From Hyposmocoma kahamanoa (Eukaryota; Arthropoda; Insecta; Lepidoptera; Cosmopterigidae): 64,000 bases of DNA. The position numbers were made by a program, and so were the translations under genes. Position 1 is the first letter of the stretch; the number at the start of each line of letters is the position of its first letter. The DNA is taken from the NCBI RefSeq assembly GCF_003589595.1, contig NW_020654810.1, positions 20,031,201-20,095,200 of the forward strand. The letters run 5' to 3'. Under the pieces are notes generated by a model. It did no database searches. It was given only the letters and a program-made list of their open reading frames with translations, and was not told the origin of the DNA. Shown here piece by piece: positions 12,701-21,889 of the stretch.

Positions 12701-15700
12701 TCTGAATCCCAAATGTCGGTAGTGATGTGTTTTTCTTGTATCTACCATCTTCTTGGAGACAAATGAAAACGCAGCATGTTTTGAATGAATAGTTAGATAA
12801 ACTGAGCTAACTTAACATACTTACCTTTTTTCGGTGAATAGCTCAATTGCAAACTAAACACTCAAAGTGATGTGACACAAAGTGCACTAGAATGTGCGAG
12901 TAGTGTGATGAAAAGAAACTCCAGAAACAATAATGTTGTATTAACAAAATAACTTTTTAAATTAAATTACCCGAGGCATGATGTCTTCTAATGGGCAATC
13001 CTTCGCTTCCGGTACTATTTGACCTTGTTCTCATTTGAACTTTATCTGATTCTGGAAAAAAAAAACATTTTATCAACACAATTGTTTAGATACGGAACAC
13101 GACATGCTGATTTTTTAAAGATGTTTGTTAAGGATGTCCTTTAGTTCAGTTCACTATCCTTCAAACCGCATCATCATCATTGTGATTGCAAAGCAGACAT
13201 TCCTTAAAGTATTAATTAGCACGGTTTTACCATCTCTTTCCTTACTGTCGTATCTGACATTTTTGTCGTTATCGAGTACGATTTATTTAATTTTCAATAA
13301 CGGCCTCTCCACTAATTTCCGACTTTTTTATATATGAATACATGTAATTAATAATGAGATTTAGCCACGAGCTACAGCTCGAGATGTGAAGTGCTAACCA
13401 TAAAATACATGGCCTTGAAAATTTTGCAAAATGTTAATTATGACAGTCAGACAAAGAACGAGTGTAAACTGAATGTCGATGTCGTGCTTTGAATGAGTGC
13501 TGCATATAGGCTCTCCTAATACAGTTGATTTTTACCAATATAGCAACCAGTCTTTGGTAAGTAGTTCACAATGTTGTTGCCGACAGAGGTCGCTTCAAAA
13601 AATTCCGTGAATTAAATTATTTTTAAAGCCCCCATATACGCGAACATTTGTCTTCACGATTCATCGTTTCAGACTGATCGAAATGATGAATCGATACGAT
13701 TATCGTGACGATTGATCGAAACGAGGAATAGTCTGCACGTGGGCCTTTAAAGTGCGAGCGCCATCTACCGAGCATGCCACGAAAAACAACTAAGAGAACA
13801 ATCATAAACAAAATCATAAACATAAAACAAAAAAGCAAACACTGTAAGGGTTTTTTTCCATTATCTATGAGCATGTGAGCCGAAAAGCGATTCTTAGTCA
13901 CACTACGACATGACACGACGATTGCGTATAGAGTCACCAACACACGCAAATGTACAAATGCAATGTTTTTTTTTTAATTTTAAAACTTATTCAGAAGGCA
14001 GATAGAAAATGAGTGAATAAATCGCGGAATTTACTCTTTTAAGTACCGAAACACATCAAGTACGGTATCAAATGTCTTTACTCTAAAGAATGGAAAATAG
14101 CACTTGGTTTTAAGTTTCTCCTTTTAAATTCTTACTATAAATATCAACTTACCAGGGATGAATCCATCAGGAGGAGGGCAATGGAGGTGTTTGCTGCCGG
14201 TGATCATGAGCTGGTTGCCAGACAGGCTCGCCGCTTGTGCCAGCGCCGCCGCTTCATGCTCCATGTCTTTAAAAATTGCATTTTTATTTGAGTTGGCTGG
14301 TTTTTATCTGTCACATACCTACAATGTTTTTAGTATCACGGCTTTGTTTTGACGTAGTTCTATAACATTACTAATGCAACTGGATACCATTATCTTGTGT
14401 ACGACACGCAAAAGAAAAATGTACCTTTGAGTGCATACTGTTTGATATACTTGTTATAATGTAATTGACGCTTACATTTTTCCTAATTCCAAAATAAGCT
14501 TCTTTTTTTGCAAATTATTGCACAAAAACGTCTGTTGTCACTAACAACTTATAAATGTTCTATGAAACACAAGTACGCCTAACACACAAGCACACAATCA
14601 AAGCGATCTTATCATTTTAACGAAATTTAGTTTCTTTTGTTAACTTCATTTTCAACTACAACACTTCCGTAGACAAAAGGTACAGTCACTCTTTATCACA
14701 AATTCTTAATTTGACACGAGAATCCTAACTAGGTCGCAGAGAAAAAAAGACAATTACTACGCATTATATGGGCTAATATTTACAACTCAACACTAAAGAG
14801 GCACCTCGTGTGTGTCATACAACCAGTTGCTTAAGTTTACTTGATATTAATTCGATGATACAAGGATCTAACAAAACGCGCTTATCTATCTATGGTGAGT
14901 GACTGTACGAAATGATAAGCGAATCTCTTGTATCATTACACACCAAGTTTGCGTATTCGCTTAGTGTATCAGGCCCATTATAGATTAAACTTTGAAAAAA
15001 AAAAGAAAAAATCATATAAAATAAAGGCTAAATTAGGACGAATCCAATTTTTATTCAAGATTCTATAGTTTAGTTAAAAAAGCCGTGGTAGTATAATGGT
15101 TGACCGACCTCCTCTCAATCAAAGGCCGTGGGTTCGAATCCGGGCTCGATGGCTAGCAGTGCTTTTTGGGAATTAATAATAACGCACACACTCAACATAG
15201 CCCTGCACTACGAAAACCCTGTGTCGCGGGTGCCATGGACAACCACAAATTACACCCGAACTCACGAGAGAAATAAATGTAGGCCATACAAATATTTCTC
15301 CCGGCCCGGGGATCGAACCTGGGACCTCTGCGTGGCAGTCCTGCATGGTAACCGTTCGGCCACGGAGAAATTTATGTGTGAAATTAATTTGATATTTGCC
15401 ATGAGTTTTTCAGTGAAGGAACAAATGCACGTCCGGGAAGGTTTACAACCTTCGGAAAACGTATGAAGTTTCCAACTTGCATAAGGTCAGCATGGCGGAC
15501 TATTTCATAGGTTCCCAAACTTTTTGAGCTCGCCGCCCACTTACGAAAGATAAAAAAATTTCAACGCCCACTACCACAAAAAATAAATTAAAACATGTAT
15601 TTTATCAACTTCAAAATATCAAGGAAAAATAATTATATATATTAGTGTAGTTTATACAGATAATTCAAGTGTTTTTTTTAAATGCGGTAGCACCCTCTGG

Positions 15701-18700
15701 ACAGCATCAACGTCCCCCAATTGGTTCCGAGGCCCCTACCCTACGCTAGGATCCTTCAGCGCCCACTGGGTTGTAGGGACCACTTTGGGAAACTATGACA
15801 CTTGCCCGAGAGGAGGCCCATTCCCAGCAGTGGGATGTATAAATGGGTTGATGATGAGTTTAGTTCAATTGTGTTTGCTAAGTTGGTTATTTATATAACA
15901 GAAGGAAAATCCGCGTCGTAGCAAGTGGAAAAACATGGAACGCGCCTACTCAACGGGAAGAAAGGCGTGATAATACATACGTAATTTGCAAATACCTTTA
16001 TCTAGCTGTTAGAGATCACGTTACTTGGGCCTGGGTACCTACACTGCTTATCTTAAGCCGGTTTAGATATAGTCGCGAACGTAATCGTCGCTTATCGCTT
16101 TCACGGCCGCAGCCTTGGTACAGAGCATTAATTAATTAATGGACTATATGAATTATTGATATACGTAATCTATTAACACATTGCCAGTGATCGGGATAGG
16201 TAGAGTTGATTTAGTTAAATTTCGATAAACAGAGATAGAAAGTGGAAACTACCTTACGACTACATTTGTTTGTCCCGGATTTTTTTGGGATTAGAGTATA
16301 TTTATCAAAATTTTAAATACTTTTTTGTTGGAATTTTCTTAAATATTCCGAAAAATTGGTGGTTGCAGCAACTCGTCACAAAGTTTAAATAAATATAGTC
16401 TACCTACTACTTATCCCAAATAACTTCAATTTTTAATCTACTTAATAACACAGCACACTCATAGTTCCACACTAGGGAAACCCTGTGTCGCGGGTGTGCG
16501 ATTCACGAGAGAAATAAATGTAGGCCATACACCTTTCTCCCGGCCTGGGAATCGAACCCAGGGCCTCTGCTTAACAGTCCAGGACTGTAACCGTTCGACC
16601 ATGGAGAGTATGTTGCGTTATCTATTTAAATGATTTCCAGAATCCCGAAAAAATCCGGGACAAAAAATGTAGATGCAAGGCAGTCTCCTCTTTCTGTCTC
16701 TGTTCGTCGAAGTCTAGGTAAATAAACTCTACCTATTCCATTTGATTTACTAGTGATACTTTATTGGGTATACTATCTACTTGTCTCCCTTGTTATTCCC
16801 TGTACTGATTAAACTGATAGCGATAATAAAATAAATTCTATGTTAAAATTTAATTGACATGCCTCGTATAAGGAAATAGAGGATCAAGAAGCAGACCACA
16901 TTTTTATATCTCACCGGTGCTTCGATAAAGCTAATCTCCTTCTTCTTGGCAAAGCAATAACAAAAACCAACAACAAACCGGTGTTATATTACTTTAGTCT
17001 ATTAAGCGGCCACCTCTATGCCCATGTCCGTTGCCTTTAGCAGGTCTAGGTTTAGGTTTAGTAGCGATAGAGCTTGTGAAAGAGTTCGTCAAGGCAGTAC
17101 TGTCACCTTCCCTATTTCTGCATACATTTATTACTAGCACCTTTATCCTTCAAAAAACGGAACACCGTTTTTTGAAGGGTAAGGGTGCTAGTGGAATTAC
17201 AGGCACATGGGACTTGTCAACTCTCAAGGTGACAGGCGCAGTGGCAGTGTCGCTCAGATCTTTGCGAAGAAGCTCTAAGTGGCACTGCAACTGTTATGAA
17301 TAGGCGTGTCGCTTACTATCAGGCATACTGAAAAGGTCTTCGCGGGTGCAGCTGGTCGGACACCGTGGGCACGAGAACAAGTAAGACATACTTTGTGAGG
17401 TTTGAGTAGGGTTAATATATCCTAATTTCACTTAAAGATAAAGGTAATAAAATAAATGTATGCACTACAACTTGTAAGCTAAGTAAGTAATTTTACCTTG
17501 GTGAGGTTGCACATCAAGCGATTTCGCCTCTCTCCTAGCTGCTTTGGATTCGAATTCCTTCCGCCTTAACGCGACGCTCGGTTCGAGCCTCGTTGTTGAC
17601 AGTCTAGCGAGTTCGCTTCTCGCCACTTCTGTTCGCCGCTCGCCGCCTCCTCGCGCTTCTTCTAGCTGTCTTGTTCGAGCCGTTACCAGTTGTAACTCTG
17701 GGACTGGATATCTGGAATAAGAAAAGAAAACCATCCTCAATTTTTAATAGCTGCTGATAATTTAGCAAATTTCGTCAGGAACAAAAGAGTTAAAGACAAT
17801 ACACGTTTATTGCAGACGAATGGAAACTCTAGTACGCATCTAGATATGTATGTACCATAGAGAGCCGTTAGATACAGTCTAAGCTGTGGAAGTCATTGCA
17901 ATTCTAGTAGCAATAGAACTCCTTGTGAAAGAGATCGTCGAGCGAAGTACTGCCCCCTTACCTATTTCTGCCACAAAGCAATAGTGTGAGCATTATTGCG
18001 TTCTGGTTTCGAAGGATTAAGGCTGCTGGTGAAATTACAGGGATTTGTCAACTTATGTCTCAGGGTTTCGGGCGCAGTGGCAGTGACCATCAGATCTTGT
18101 TTTGTGATTCGTAATTTAAAGCTCTGAATGGTACTGCAACTGTTATGGACAGGCGTGTCGCTTACTATCAGGCGCGCACGACTTGTTCGTCTCGTCACTC
18201 AGTTATTATAAAAAAATGTTCAGTAGTCGACGTGTACCGACGATCATGACTATCAAGTCATGATAATGCACAGAAAGTATTACAGAATTACTACAAAAAC
18301 AGCGTGAATTCTTGCGTACCTGGTATCATGTATTTGTGCCTGTGTCTGATACAATTCGTCTCTAAACTCTGAACTACCACCATTGCTGACAGTCCCGACG
18401 TTTGTGCTCTGAATGGGCCCTTCTTGTATCTTTGACAATGTGGAAACGAACTGGCTCTTGTCCTGTCTAAGTCTGCTCTTGTCGTGGGTTCCATTGAGCT
18501 CTGTATAAGTTCCGCTATACGTTCCACTGTCAACACTGGCTGAGCAGTCTTCTTTTCGTTCCTGAACATGTTGTTGGAGTGATGGAGGTGGCGAAGCTGT
18601 GAGAGGAGGAGACGTAGCAGGTGGCGGCCATGCAGGTTTCTGTAATTTCTGCGGTCTGGCATAGAATTCCTTTTGTTTAATTGGAGGTGGGGCATCTGGC

Positions 18701-21700
18701 GTGACCCAACCTGTCGGCTGGCTTGGCCGTCGAAGGAAGGCCTCCTTTTGCTCGAGGCTTTTTCGTATTCGTGAGAGGATGATCGAGTCGTCGAGCTCGC
18801 GCCCGGTTAGAGTCGAGTTGGAGTCAAACGAGCCGAGACTGTCTTTGCTTTCTGCTGCCGATGAGGGTAGAGACGTATCTGATTCTCGCCTGCTGGAATG
18901 GTAAAAGGTACGAATGATTTAATGACATCTGTCCTTTCAGTATCTCACTTAAACTCGGATGTAATAGTCGAACGGGTTTTTTTAAGAAATAAATTTTATT
19001 TTTTGCGTCCGAACGACGCCAAGATCTGTTTTATTGGACTGTGCACTTAGTTGTAGGCGTGTCGAAAGTTTAATTAACGCAAACACTTTATTTATATATA
19101 TTATAATTAAGGATAGAAACTTTGTTACTGTAACACCTACCTGTCGTGCAGCAGATAATGCGAACCACTTGTCAACCGTGGGACATCGTATTTCGAAGGT
19201 GCAATGGAAGCTACACTGGCATATTCTGGCTCTTCCCTGTGCCTCCCTGGCGCTTGCGGGGCGGGCAGTGCAGCCCTAGGGCGCCTGTATGCGTCGAACA
19301 GCCGCGATTCGTGTTCTGTGATCGGCGCTGGCATTTCTGCAGTCCGCTGATTTGAATCGGGGTGGTAAGCCGCTTCACTGAAATACTGTGGAAAAGTTCT
19401 TTATTACAATGACGAAGTTCCATATGATTGAATATAAGAATATTAAGTCACAAATGTTCAGAAAGAAAATCTCAGGTTTTCTTTTTTCAAATTTGAATTT
19501 GATAAACAGGTTTGGAAAAGACACCCTCCGCGCTGCATATTCTAGAATCATTTAAATTCCTATAATCGTTAATCATCGCCGCAAGGAACATTAAGGCAAA
19601 GACTAGTTTAAAAAAAACAATATAAAGTTAGCTTACCCTTTGCAAAAGATCGTGGTCTCGAGGCACAACAGTGAGCCTCAGTGTATGAGGTTCTCTTTGC
19701 ACCAGTTGCACAACCCTGGCGTAAGTGGCGCGGCCACCGGCGACGGGCTCCCCGTTCACGGCGAGCACGCGGTCCCCGACGCGCAGTCCTGCCGCCGCCG
19801 CCGGCCCGCCCGGCCGTACTGATCTCACGAAGATCGTGTCCATGGGCGCGCTGACCGCGCCCACCGCCAGGTGCCTGGCATCCTCGAATAGCTCCTGGAA
19901 TACGCGACTTAACTGATCAAGTGGTGTCCAATGACAGACACACTGAGCTTTTATATTTTGATCTTTACACTGTTGTTAAGTTAAACACCTTCAGTGAAAA
20001 ACAATTTTGTCCACCATCCAAGGCCAATTCGCTTAGAAGAATAAGGATATTCATGATGATTTATTTGTTACCAATTTATTTACAGAGGCTTAACTCACCA
20101 ATGAAATCAGAAGTAACAAAATTTTGGAAATATGAATATAGTTGACAGCATAGATTTACTTTAGTAATAACAGAAATCCCAATCGATACCTTCCTTTTTC
20201 TTTAAGTCGGTTAATGTAAGAATACAATCTCAAACATCGTTACCGGTGTTTATGAAGAATTCTATTTCTAGCAAAGATGTGGATTTGGTCAACAGCGTAA
20301 GGATAAACATTTTCTGGCAATCGATGTTGTTTCGAAAAATGTACGACTACATTGAATTACGCTTGATAGCAGTAGAGTTCTTTATGAAAGAGTTCGCCCA
20401 GGGAAGTACTGCCACCTTACCTATTTCTGCCGCCAGGTAGTAATGTGAGCATTACTACTTTCGAGTTTTTAAGGGCAAGAGTTCTGGTCAAATTACAGGA
20501 ACATGAGACTTGTCAACTTATGTCCCAGAGTGACTGGCGCTGTGGCGGCATACCCGAGATCTTAGCGATTTAGTGCTCTGAGTGGCACTGCAACTGCTAT
20601 GGACGGGCTAGTCACTTAACATCACGACGGCTTGTTCGACCCGTCACGTTCACGTCAAAAAATAATTCTCGCTTTCTTAGAGAAACCTTCGTCAGTTAAA
20701 AGAATTGCATGAAATTGAACATGAAAGCGTGGAAATCATCAATTACCTAGTTTGAAGAGGATCACCTGAATGAGTACCAAGACAATAGTAGTAATTCTGC
20801 GGACGACACTTAAATAATTACCACTTTAGTTGGTGCGCGACCAAATTAAGATGTCATTAGTAAATATGATTTACCAGGAATCGTAACCCGGACAGAGCTT
20901 TAAAGGAGTTGGCCTCTGCCCTTCTCATGACGGTATAATTATAAATACCACGTAGGTAGTTTAAGGGATTCACCACACTTGTTAATATACTGAATTGACT
21001 TAAACTGGACAGAAAAACTTTTATCTCTATGCAATAAGAGCGATAAAGACGTCGCATGTCTCGGCGGCGTGAAAAATACGTCTTTTTAACCGACTTCAAA
21101 ATAAAGGATTGTATGTATGTTATGTGATAACTCACGAATTTGTGAACCGATTTTGATGATTCTTTTTTGTTGGTAAGAGGGTATCTCAGTATTGGTCCCA
21201 TTTAAATTTGAAGAAAATATTCCGCCTCTAAGGGTGGCAAACTAGGGGATGAATCCGGTTTCGCGCACTTTCCGGTAACCGATTTCAATAAAACTTGGCA
21301 AATAAATGTAATTCCACGAATTTTTGTGATCGGTTTTTTTTATAATAAAGTTTCAATTATTCAATTTTATTACATGGATTTAAAGCTTTTTCTGATTGGA
21401 TTAATGCGATTCTTTGACAACAGACGTCGGTAACCCAATTATTTGCATTGTGGCCGCTGGAGGCGAAGGTCCGATTCCCGGTAGGACCGATTTGAGAAAT
21501 GAACTTATCTAAATTGGTTCTAGTCTGAGTGTTCCAGATAGTGCCCCGGAGTCCATTGCTCTGGTTCTGATATTACAGGGAATTCCCTAGTTTGAGATCA
21601 GGCAATTTATGTGTTTCTTTGGTTTTATTATTATTCCGTGTCGAAAAGTGTGGTAACTCCTTTACTTTGTAGTCTTTGCAATAATTTCTTATAAAACAAT

Positions 21701-21884
21701 ATTATACCTGCAGCGAAGAAGGTGGATAGACAACAAAATGTCTCAATATAAATCCGAAGCCGTGTCTGGCGTCGGGGCGGTGGATGACGATGGTGCGAGG
21801 AGCAGCGCACAGCGCGGCGTGCGGCGCGGGTGCTGACGTCAGCGGCGGCAGCTCCACGGGCTGCGACTGCGCCACTGCTGCGGG
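6692..21884 (-). CDS. RhoGAP19D: RhoGAP19D / ARHGAP21-23 orthologue, partial gene (13 coding exons)
   Basis: Seen: thirteen minus-strand exons (21884-21708, 19942-19637, 19385-19141, 18892-18320, 17711-17497, 14266-14153, 13051-12971, 12412-12218, 10896-10843, 10027-9919, 8711-8616, 7716-7611, 6775-6692) join in one frame through GT-AG introns with matching phases 0,0,2,2,1,1,1,1,1,2,2,0. The deduced 785 residues hold a PDZ domain (about 29-161, GFGF carboxylate loop and APMDTIFV core), a linker rich in Pro/Ser with the helix RIRKSLEQKEAFLRRP, and a PH start (RSWKQVWAVL, KLYLYR). Known: this PDZ-linker-PH order, followed by RhoGAP, defines ARHGAP21/23; the fly protein acts on Cdc42 at lateral membranes of epithelia. 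Inferred: the RhoGAP domain is off the window below position 1, and the start codon exon is upstream and unidentified. Confidence 0.93.
6893..6990 (+). repeat. SINE family B copy, partial
   Basis: Plus-strand GACGTTGGTTCGAATCCGGC and TCTAAGTGTTCGATCTTT, followed by AATAATTATAA. Confidence 0.65.
7085..7330 (+). repeat. SINE family B copy
   Basis: GATTTCTCACAGATGGCGCTACGG, then GTTCGTTCCGTGGCTTAGTTGG (head) and TTTTTCTAAGCATCTTTGTATT. The B-box part is deleted. Confidence 0.65.
7611..7716 (-). CDS. RhoGAP19D: RhoGAP19D exon: acidic segment and PH start
   Basis: The acceptor is tgtccaacag and the donor GGAAAG|GTAAAT, phase 2 in, 0 out. It encodes the acidic run QDEKSEEGASESAVEAVEGD and then VQIKMVVSNGK, which fits the first strand of the PH domain and runs into RASDRSWKQ of the next exon. 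Confidence 0.88.
8616..8711 (-). CDS. RhoGAP19D: RhoGAP19D exon: 96-base pre-PH exon
   Basis: This GC-rich island sits in AT-rich intron. The acceptor is aaatacag|T and the donor GCCCG|GTATGT, phase 2 in and out. It reads AHRKWRPPRFTDDITPLLRI then FDPSANLPARA. It restores a continuous frame between the exons at 10.0 and 7.7 kb. The opposite strand is also open here (about 71 codons), which is a shadow. Confidence 0.87.
9919..10027 (-). CDS. RhoGAP19D: RhoGAP19D exon: pre-PH linker
   Basis: The acceptor tctattgcag and donor AGAAG|GTGCGA (weak, but the only one that gives phase 2 for the next exon) bound a 109-base exon. It reads EEERAMRRVSYLKATWGDRL then LESDVEPEIDHHALR. The YLKATWGDR run is a probable conserved helix just before the PH domain. 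Confidence 0.88.
10197..10550. mobile_element. Foldback element (long imperfect palindrome)
   Basis: GGAGCCAAATA at 10197 pairs with TATTTGTGTATTTGGCTCC at the far end. The arms GTATGTCGAAATTGCCAAG / CTTGGCACTTTCGACATAC and GGCATTTCTCAG-like runs continue to the centre near 10365. About 350 bases in the intron between two exons. Confidence 0.65.
10843..10896 (-). CDS. RhoGAP19D: RhoGAP19D exon: 54-base micro-exon
   Basis: The acceptor ttttaacag and the ideal donor GGTG|GTAAGT bound a phase 1-1 exon reading GFADDLVTRRQKKDAQLG. It is 3n and symmetrical, so it can be skipped without loss of frame. It is very basic in its second half. Confidence 0.87.
10900..12128. other. RhoGAP19D intron, nothing else seen
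   Basis: AT-rich intron between the 10.9 kb exon and the 12.4 kb exon. No repeats with a second copy in the window. Confidence 0.6.
12218..12412 (-). CDS. RhoGAP19D: RhoGAP19D exon with weak donor and readthrough option
   Basis: The acceptor ctccaag|AT joins the previous exon to give DGSHAKRRMGLNREQMEAMN, followed by Pro/Ala/Ser/Thr-rich low-complexity sequence. The donor that fits the next exon in phase 1 is TTCAG|GTCCCC, a poor match to GTRAGT. Beyond it the frame stays open and GC-rich to a stop at 12131-12129, adding GPRPRKRTLNFFAFAPSR and a short tail. The exon is therefore firm, but its 3' end may be alternative (spliced 12218 or readthrough 12129). Confidence 0.8.
12971..13051 (-). 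CDS. RhoGAP19D: RhoGAP19D exon: 81-base linker exon
   Basis: A T-rich tract and ccag acceptor, then a TCGG|GTAATT donor, phase 1 on both sides. The product is SDKVQMRTRSNSTGSEGLPI RRHHAS. RSNSTGSE looks like a basophilic kinase or 14-3-3 site by inference. Being 3n long and symmetrical, the exon could be skipped without a frameshift. Confidence 0.85.
13623..13750. mobile_element. Small MITE with TTAA target site
   Basis: TTAA on both sides of a 120-base element whose ends AGCCCCCATATACGCGAAC and (reverse complement) AGGCCCACGTGCAGACT are imperfect inverted repeats. TTAA suggests a piggyBac-type transposase in trans. Confidence 0.5.
14153..14266 (-). CDS. RhoGAP19D: RhoGAP19D exon: short linker
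   Basis: The acceptor is tttttaaag|AC and the donor CCTG|GTAAGT, both phase 1. The 114-base exon reads MEHEAAALAQAASLSGNQLM and then HLHCPPPDGFIP. The donor is strong. The acceptor has AAG rather than CAG, but it alone keeps the frame with the neighbouring exons. Confidence 0.85.
14760..14985. repeat. Inverted-repeat element, tentative
   Basis: CATTATATGGGCTAATATTT and (reverse complement of the right end) CTATAATGGGCCTGATAC, with inner GATACAAG...CTTGTATC arms. Confidence 0.35.
15174..15368 (-). repeat. SINE family A nested in SINE G
   Basis: Minus-strand SINE A with a recognisable head (GGCCGAACGGTTACC in reverse at 15346-15361). Compared with the uninterrupted SINE G copy at 47.0 kb (TTTTCGGAATTTGTGTG), the empty site would be GGGAATT|TATGTGTG, with AATT on both sides as a possible short target duplication. 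Confidence 0.75.
15508..15800. mobile_element. hAT-like MITE nested in SINE G
   Basis: The termini TCATAGGTTCCCAAAC and (reverse complement of the other end) TCATAGTTTCCCAAAG form an imperfect terminal inverted repeat of the TTCCCAAACTTTTT type common in hAT elements. There is no ORF. A clean 8-base duplication is not visible. Confidence 0.6.
15855..16440. other. RhoGAP19D intron, nothing else seen
   Basis: AT-rich intron sequence. A similar empty stretch continues at 16615-17050. Confidence 0.55.
16441..16612 (-). repeat. SINE family A copy, internally deleted
   Basis: Minus-strand copy with head CCATGGTCGAACGGTTACAG and B-box-like GGTTCGATTCC. The body is about 40 bases short, between CGCGACACAGGGTTTCCCTAG and CTCGTGA. 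Confidence 0.75.
17055..17345 (+). repeat. Family R copy with internal inverted duplication
   Basis: Same markers (GAGCTTGTGAAAGAGTTCG, GAATTACAGGCACATGGGAC, GGCGCAGTGGCAGTG). Residues 17133-17192 form a hairpin in place of the usual sequence. Confidence 0.7.
17497..17711 (-). CDS. RhoGAP19D: RhoGAP19D exon: basic/acidic helical linker
   Basis: Acceptor ttcttattccag and donor CAAG|GTAAAA bound a 215-base exon (phase 2 in, 1 out). The product is strongly charged (TRQLEEARGGGERRTEVARS; LRRKEFESKAARREAKSLD), likely helical or coiled coil. LRRKEFESKA resembles a run in vertebrate ARHGAP21/23 from memory. Codons are GC-rich against AT-rich flanks. Confidence 0.9.
17900..18215 (+). repeat. Family R copy
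   Basis: Contains GAACTCCTTGTGAAAGAG, ACCTATTTCTGCC, GGCGCAGTGGCAGTG and the end CTCGTCACTCAGTTATTATAAAAAAA. It lies in the intron between two RhoGAP19D exons. Confidence 0.7.
18320..18892 (-). CDS. RhoGAP19D: RhoGAP19D exon: large linker exon
   Basis: This is the longest exon in the window (573 bases, phase 2 in and out). The acceptor is cattccag and the donor ACCAG|GTACGC. It encodes an acidic/serine stretch (SDTSLPSSAAESKDSLGSFD), the charged helix LSRIRKSLEQKEAFLRRP typical of ARHGAP21/23 linkers, a proline-rich block (WVTPDAPPPIKQKEF; PAWPPPATSPPL, a potential SH3-binding surface), and a Ser/Thr-rich tail ending FRDELYQTQAQIHDTR. The linker is expected to be mostly disordered and phosphorylatable. 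Confidence 0.92.
19141..19385 (-). CDS. RhoGAP19D: RhoGAP19D exon: linker after PDZ
   Basis: Acceptor tttccacag|TAT (phase 0) and donor ACAG|GTAGGT (phase 2) bound a 245-base exon. It starts YFSEAAYHPD directly after the PDZ end LLQR, comparable to the tyrosine-containing post-PDZ segment of vertebrate ARHGAP21. It continues with Arg/Pro-rich, probably disordered sequence (YRRPRAALPAPQAPG; ASVASIAPSKYDVPRLTSG). No domain is recognised in it. A second acceptor eight bases downstream (ttcag|TGA) would give an immediate stop and is rejected. Confidence 0.85.
19637..19942 (-). CDS. RhoGAP19D: RhoGAP19D exon: second part of PDZ domain
   Basis: The exon encodes the rest of the PDZ domain: APMDTIFVRSVRPGGPAAAA, then a GLRVGDRVLAVNGEPVAG strand and the last helix and strand, ending LLQR before donor AGG|GTAAGC (phase 0). 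Three in-frame acceptors are possible: 19942 (ctcag|TGT), 19912 (atcag|TTA) and 19894 (ttccag|GAG). I chose 19942 because the extra residues (HWTPLDQLSRVFQELFEDA) read like protein and stay open, but its pyrimidine tract is poor. The core from 19894 down is secure. Confidence 0.9.
20365..20665 (+). repeat. Family R copy
   Basis: GTTCTTTATGAAAGAGTTCG, TACTGCCACCTTACC, TGAGTGGCACTGCAACTGC, and the end GTTCGACCCGTCACG. Confidence 0.7.
21075..21345. repeat. CCGACTTCAA repeat copy
   Basis: TTTTTAACCGACTTCAAAAT, AACCGATTTTGATGATTCTT, GAGGGTATCTCAGTATTGG. Other copies lie at 24045-24255 and 56636-56790. The 56.6 kb copy shows matching ends (TTAAAAAAAGGAGAGG and GAAGTCGGTTTTTTTAG). Confidence 0.6.
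21440..21635 (+). repeat. SINE family C copy
   Basis: GGAGGCGAAGGTCCGATTCCC, CTAAATTGGTTCTAGTCTG and AGGGAATTCCCTAGTTTGAG, in the intron or upstream region before the PDZ exon. Confidence 0.7.
21708..21884 (-). CDS. RhoGAP19D: RhoGAP19D exon: first part of PDZ domain
   Basis: This exon has 59 codons in phase 0 on both sides. The acceptor follows a long pyrimidine tract (ttttcttttcttcag) and the donor is CAG|GTATAA. It encodes an Ala/Pro-rich lead, then TIVIHRPDARHGFGFILRHF and VVYPPSSLQ. GFGF is the PDZ carboxylate-binding loop, and the RHF-VYPP run that follows is distinctive for the ARHGAP21/23 PDZ. The frame stays open upstream to a Met at 21944, but the pyrimidine tract argues that this Met is intronic, so the true start lies in an upstream exon. 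Confidence 0.93.
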
Positions 21885-21889
21885 CTGAA

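Larger units (their letters stand above)
15083..15850 (+). repeat. SINE family G copy interrupted by two later insertions
   Basis: A tRNA-like head (AGCCGTGGTAGTATAATGG, GGGTTCGAATCCGG), body (CCTTCGGAAAACGTATGAAG, GTCAGCATGGCGGACTAT) and tail (AGCAGTGGGATGTATAAATG, GATGATGA) are all present and in order. They are split by a minus-strand SINE A (about 15174-15368) and by a hAT-like MITE (about 15508-15800). Confidence 0.75.

Noticed and set aside
15128..15466. 112-codon plus ORF
   Set aside because: Runs across the junction of SINE G and an inverted SINE A; not a gene.
19211..19423. 70-codon minus ORF in a second frame over the post-PDZ exon
   Set aside because: It stops inside the exon and would break the frame. 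The YFSEAAYH frame continues cleanly into the next exon.
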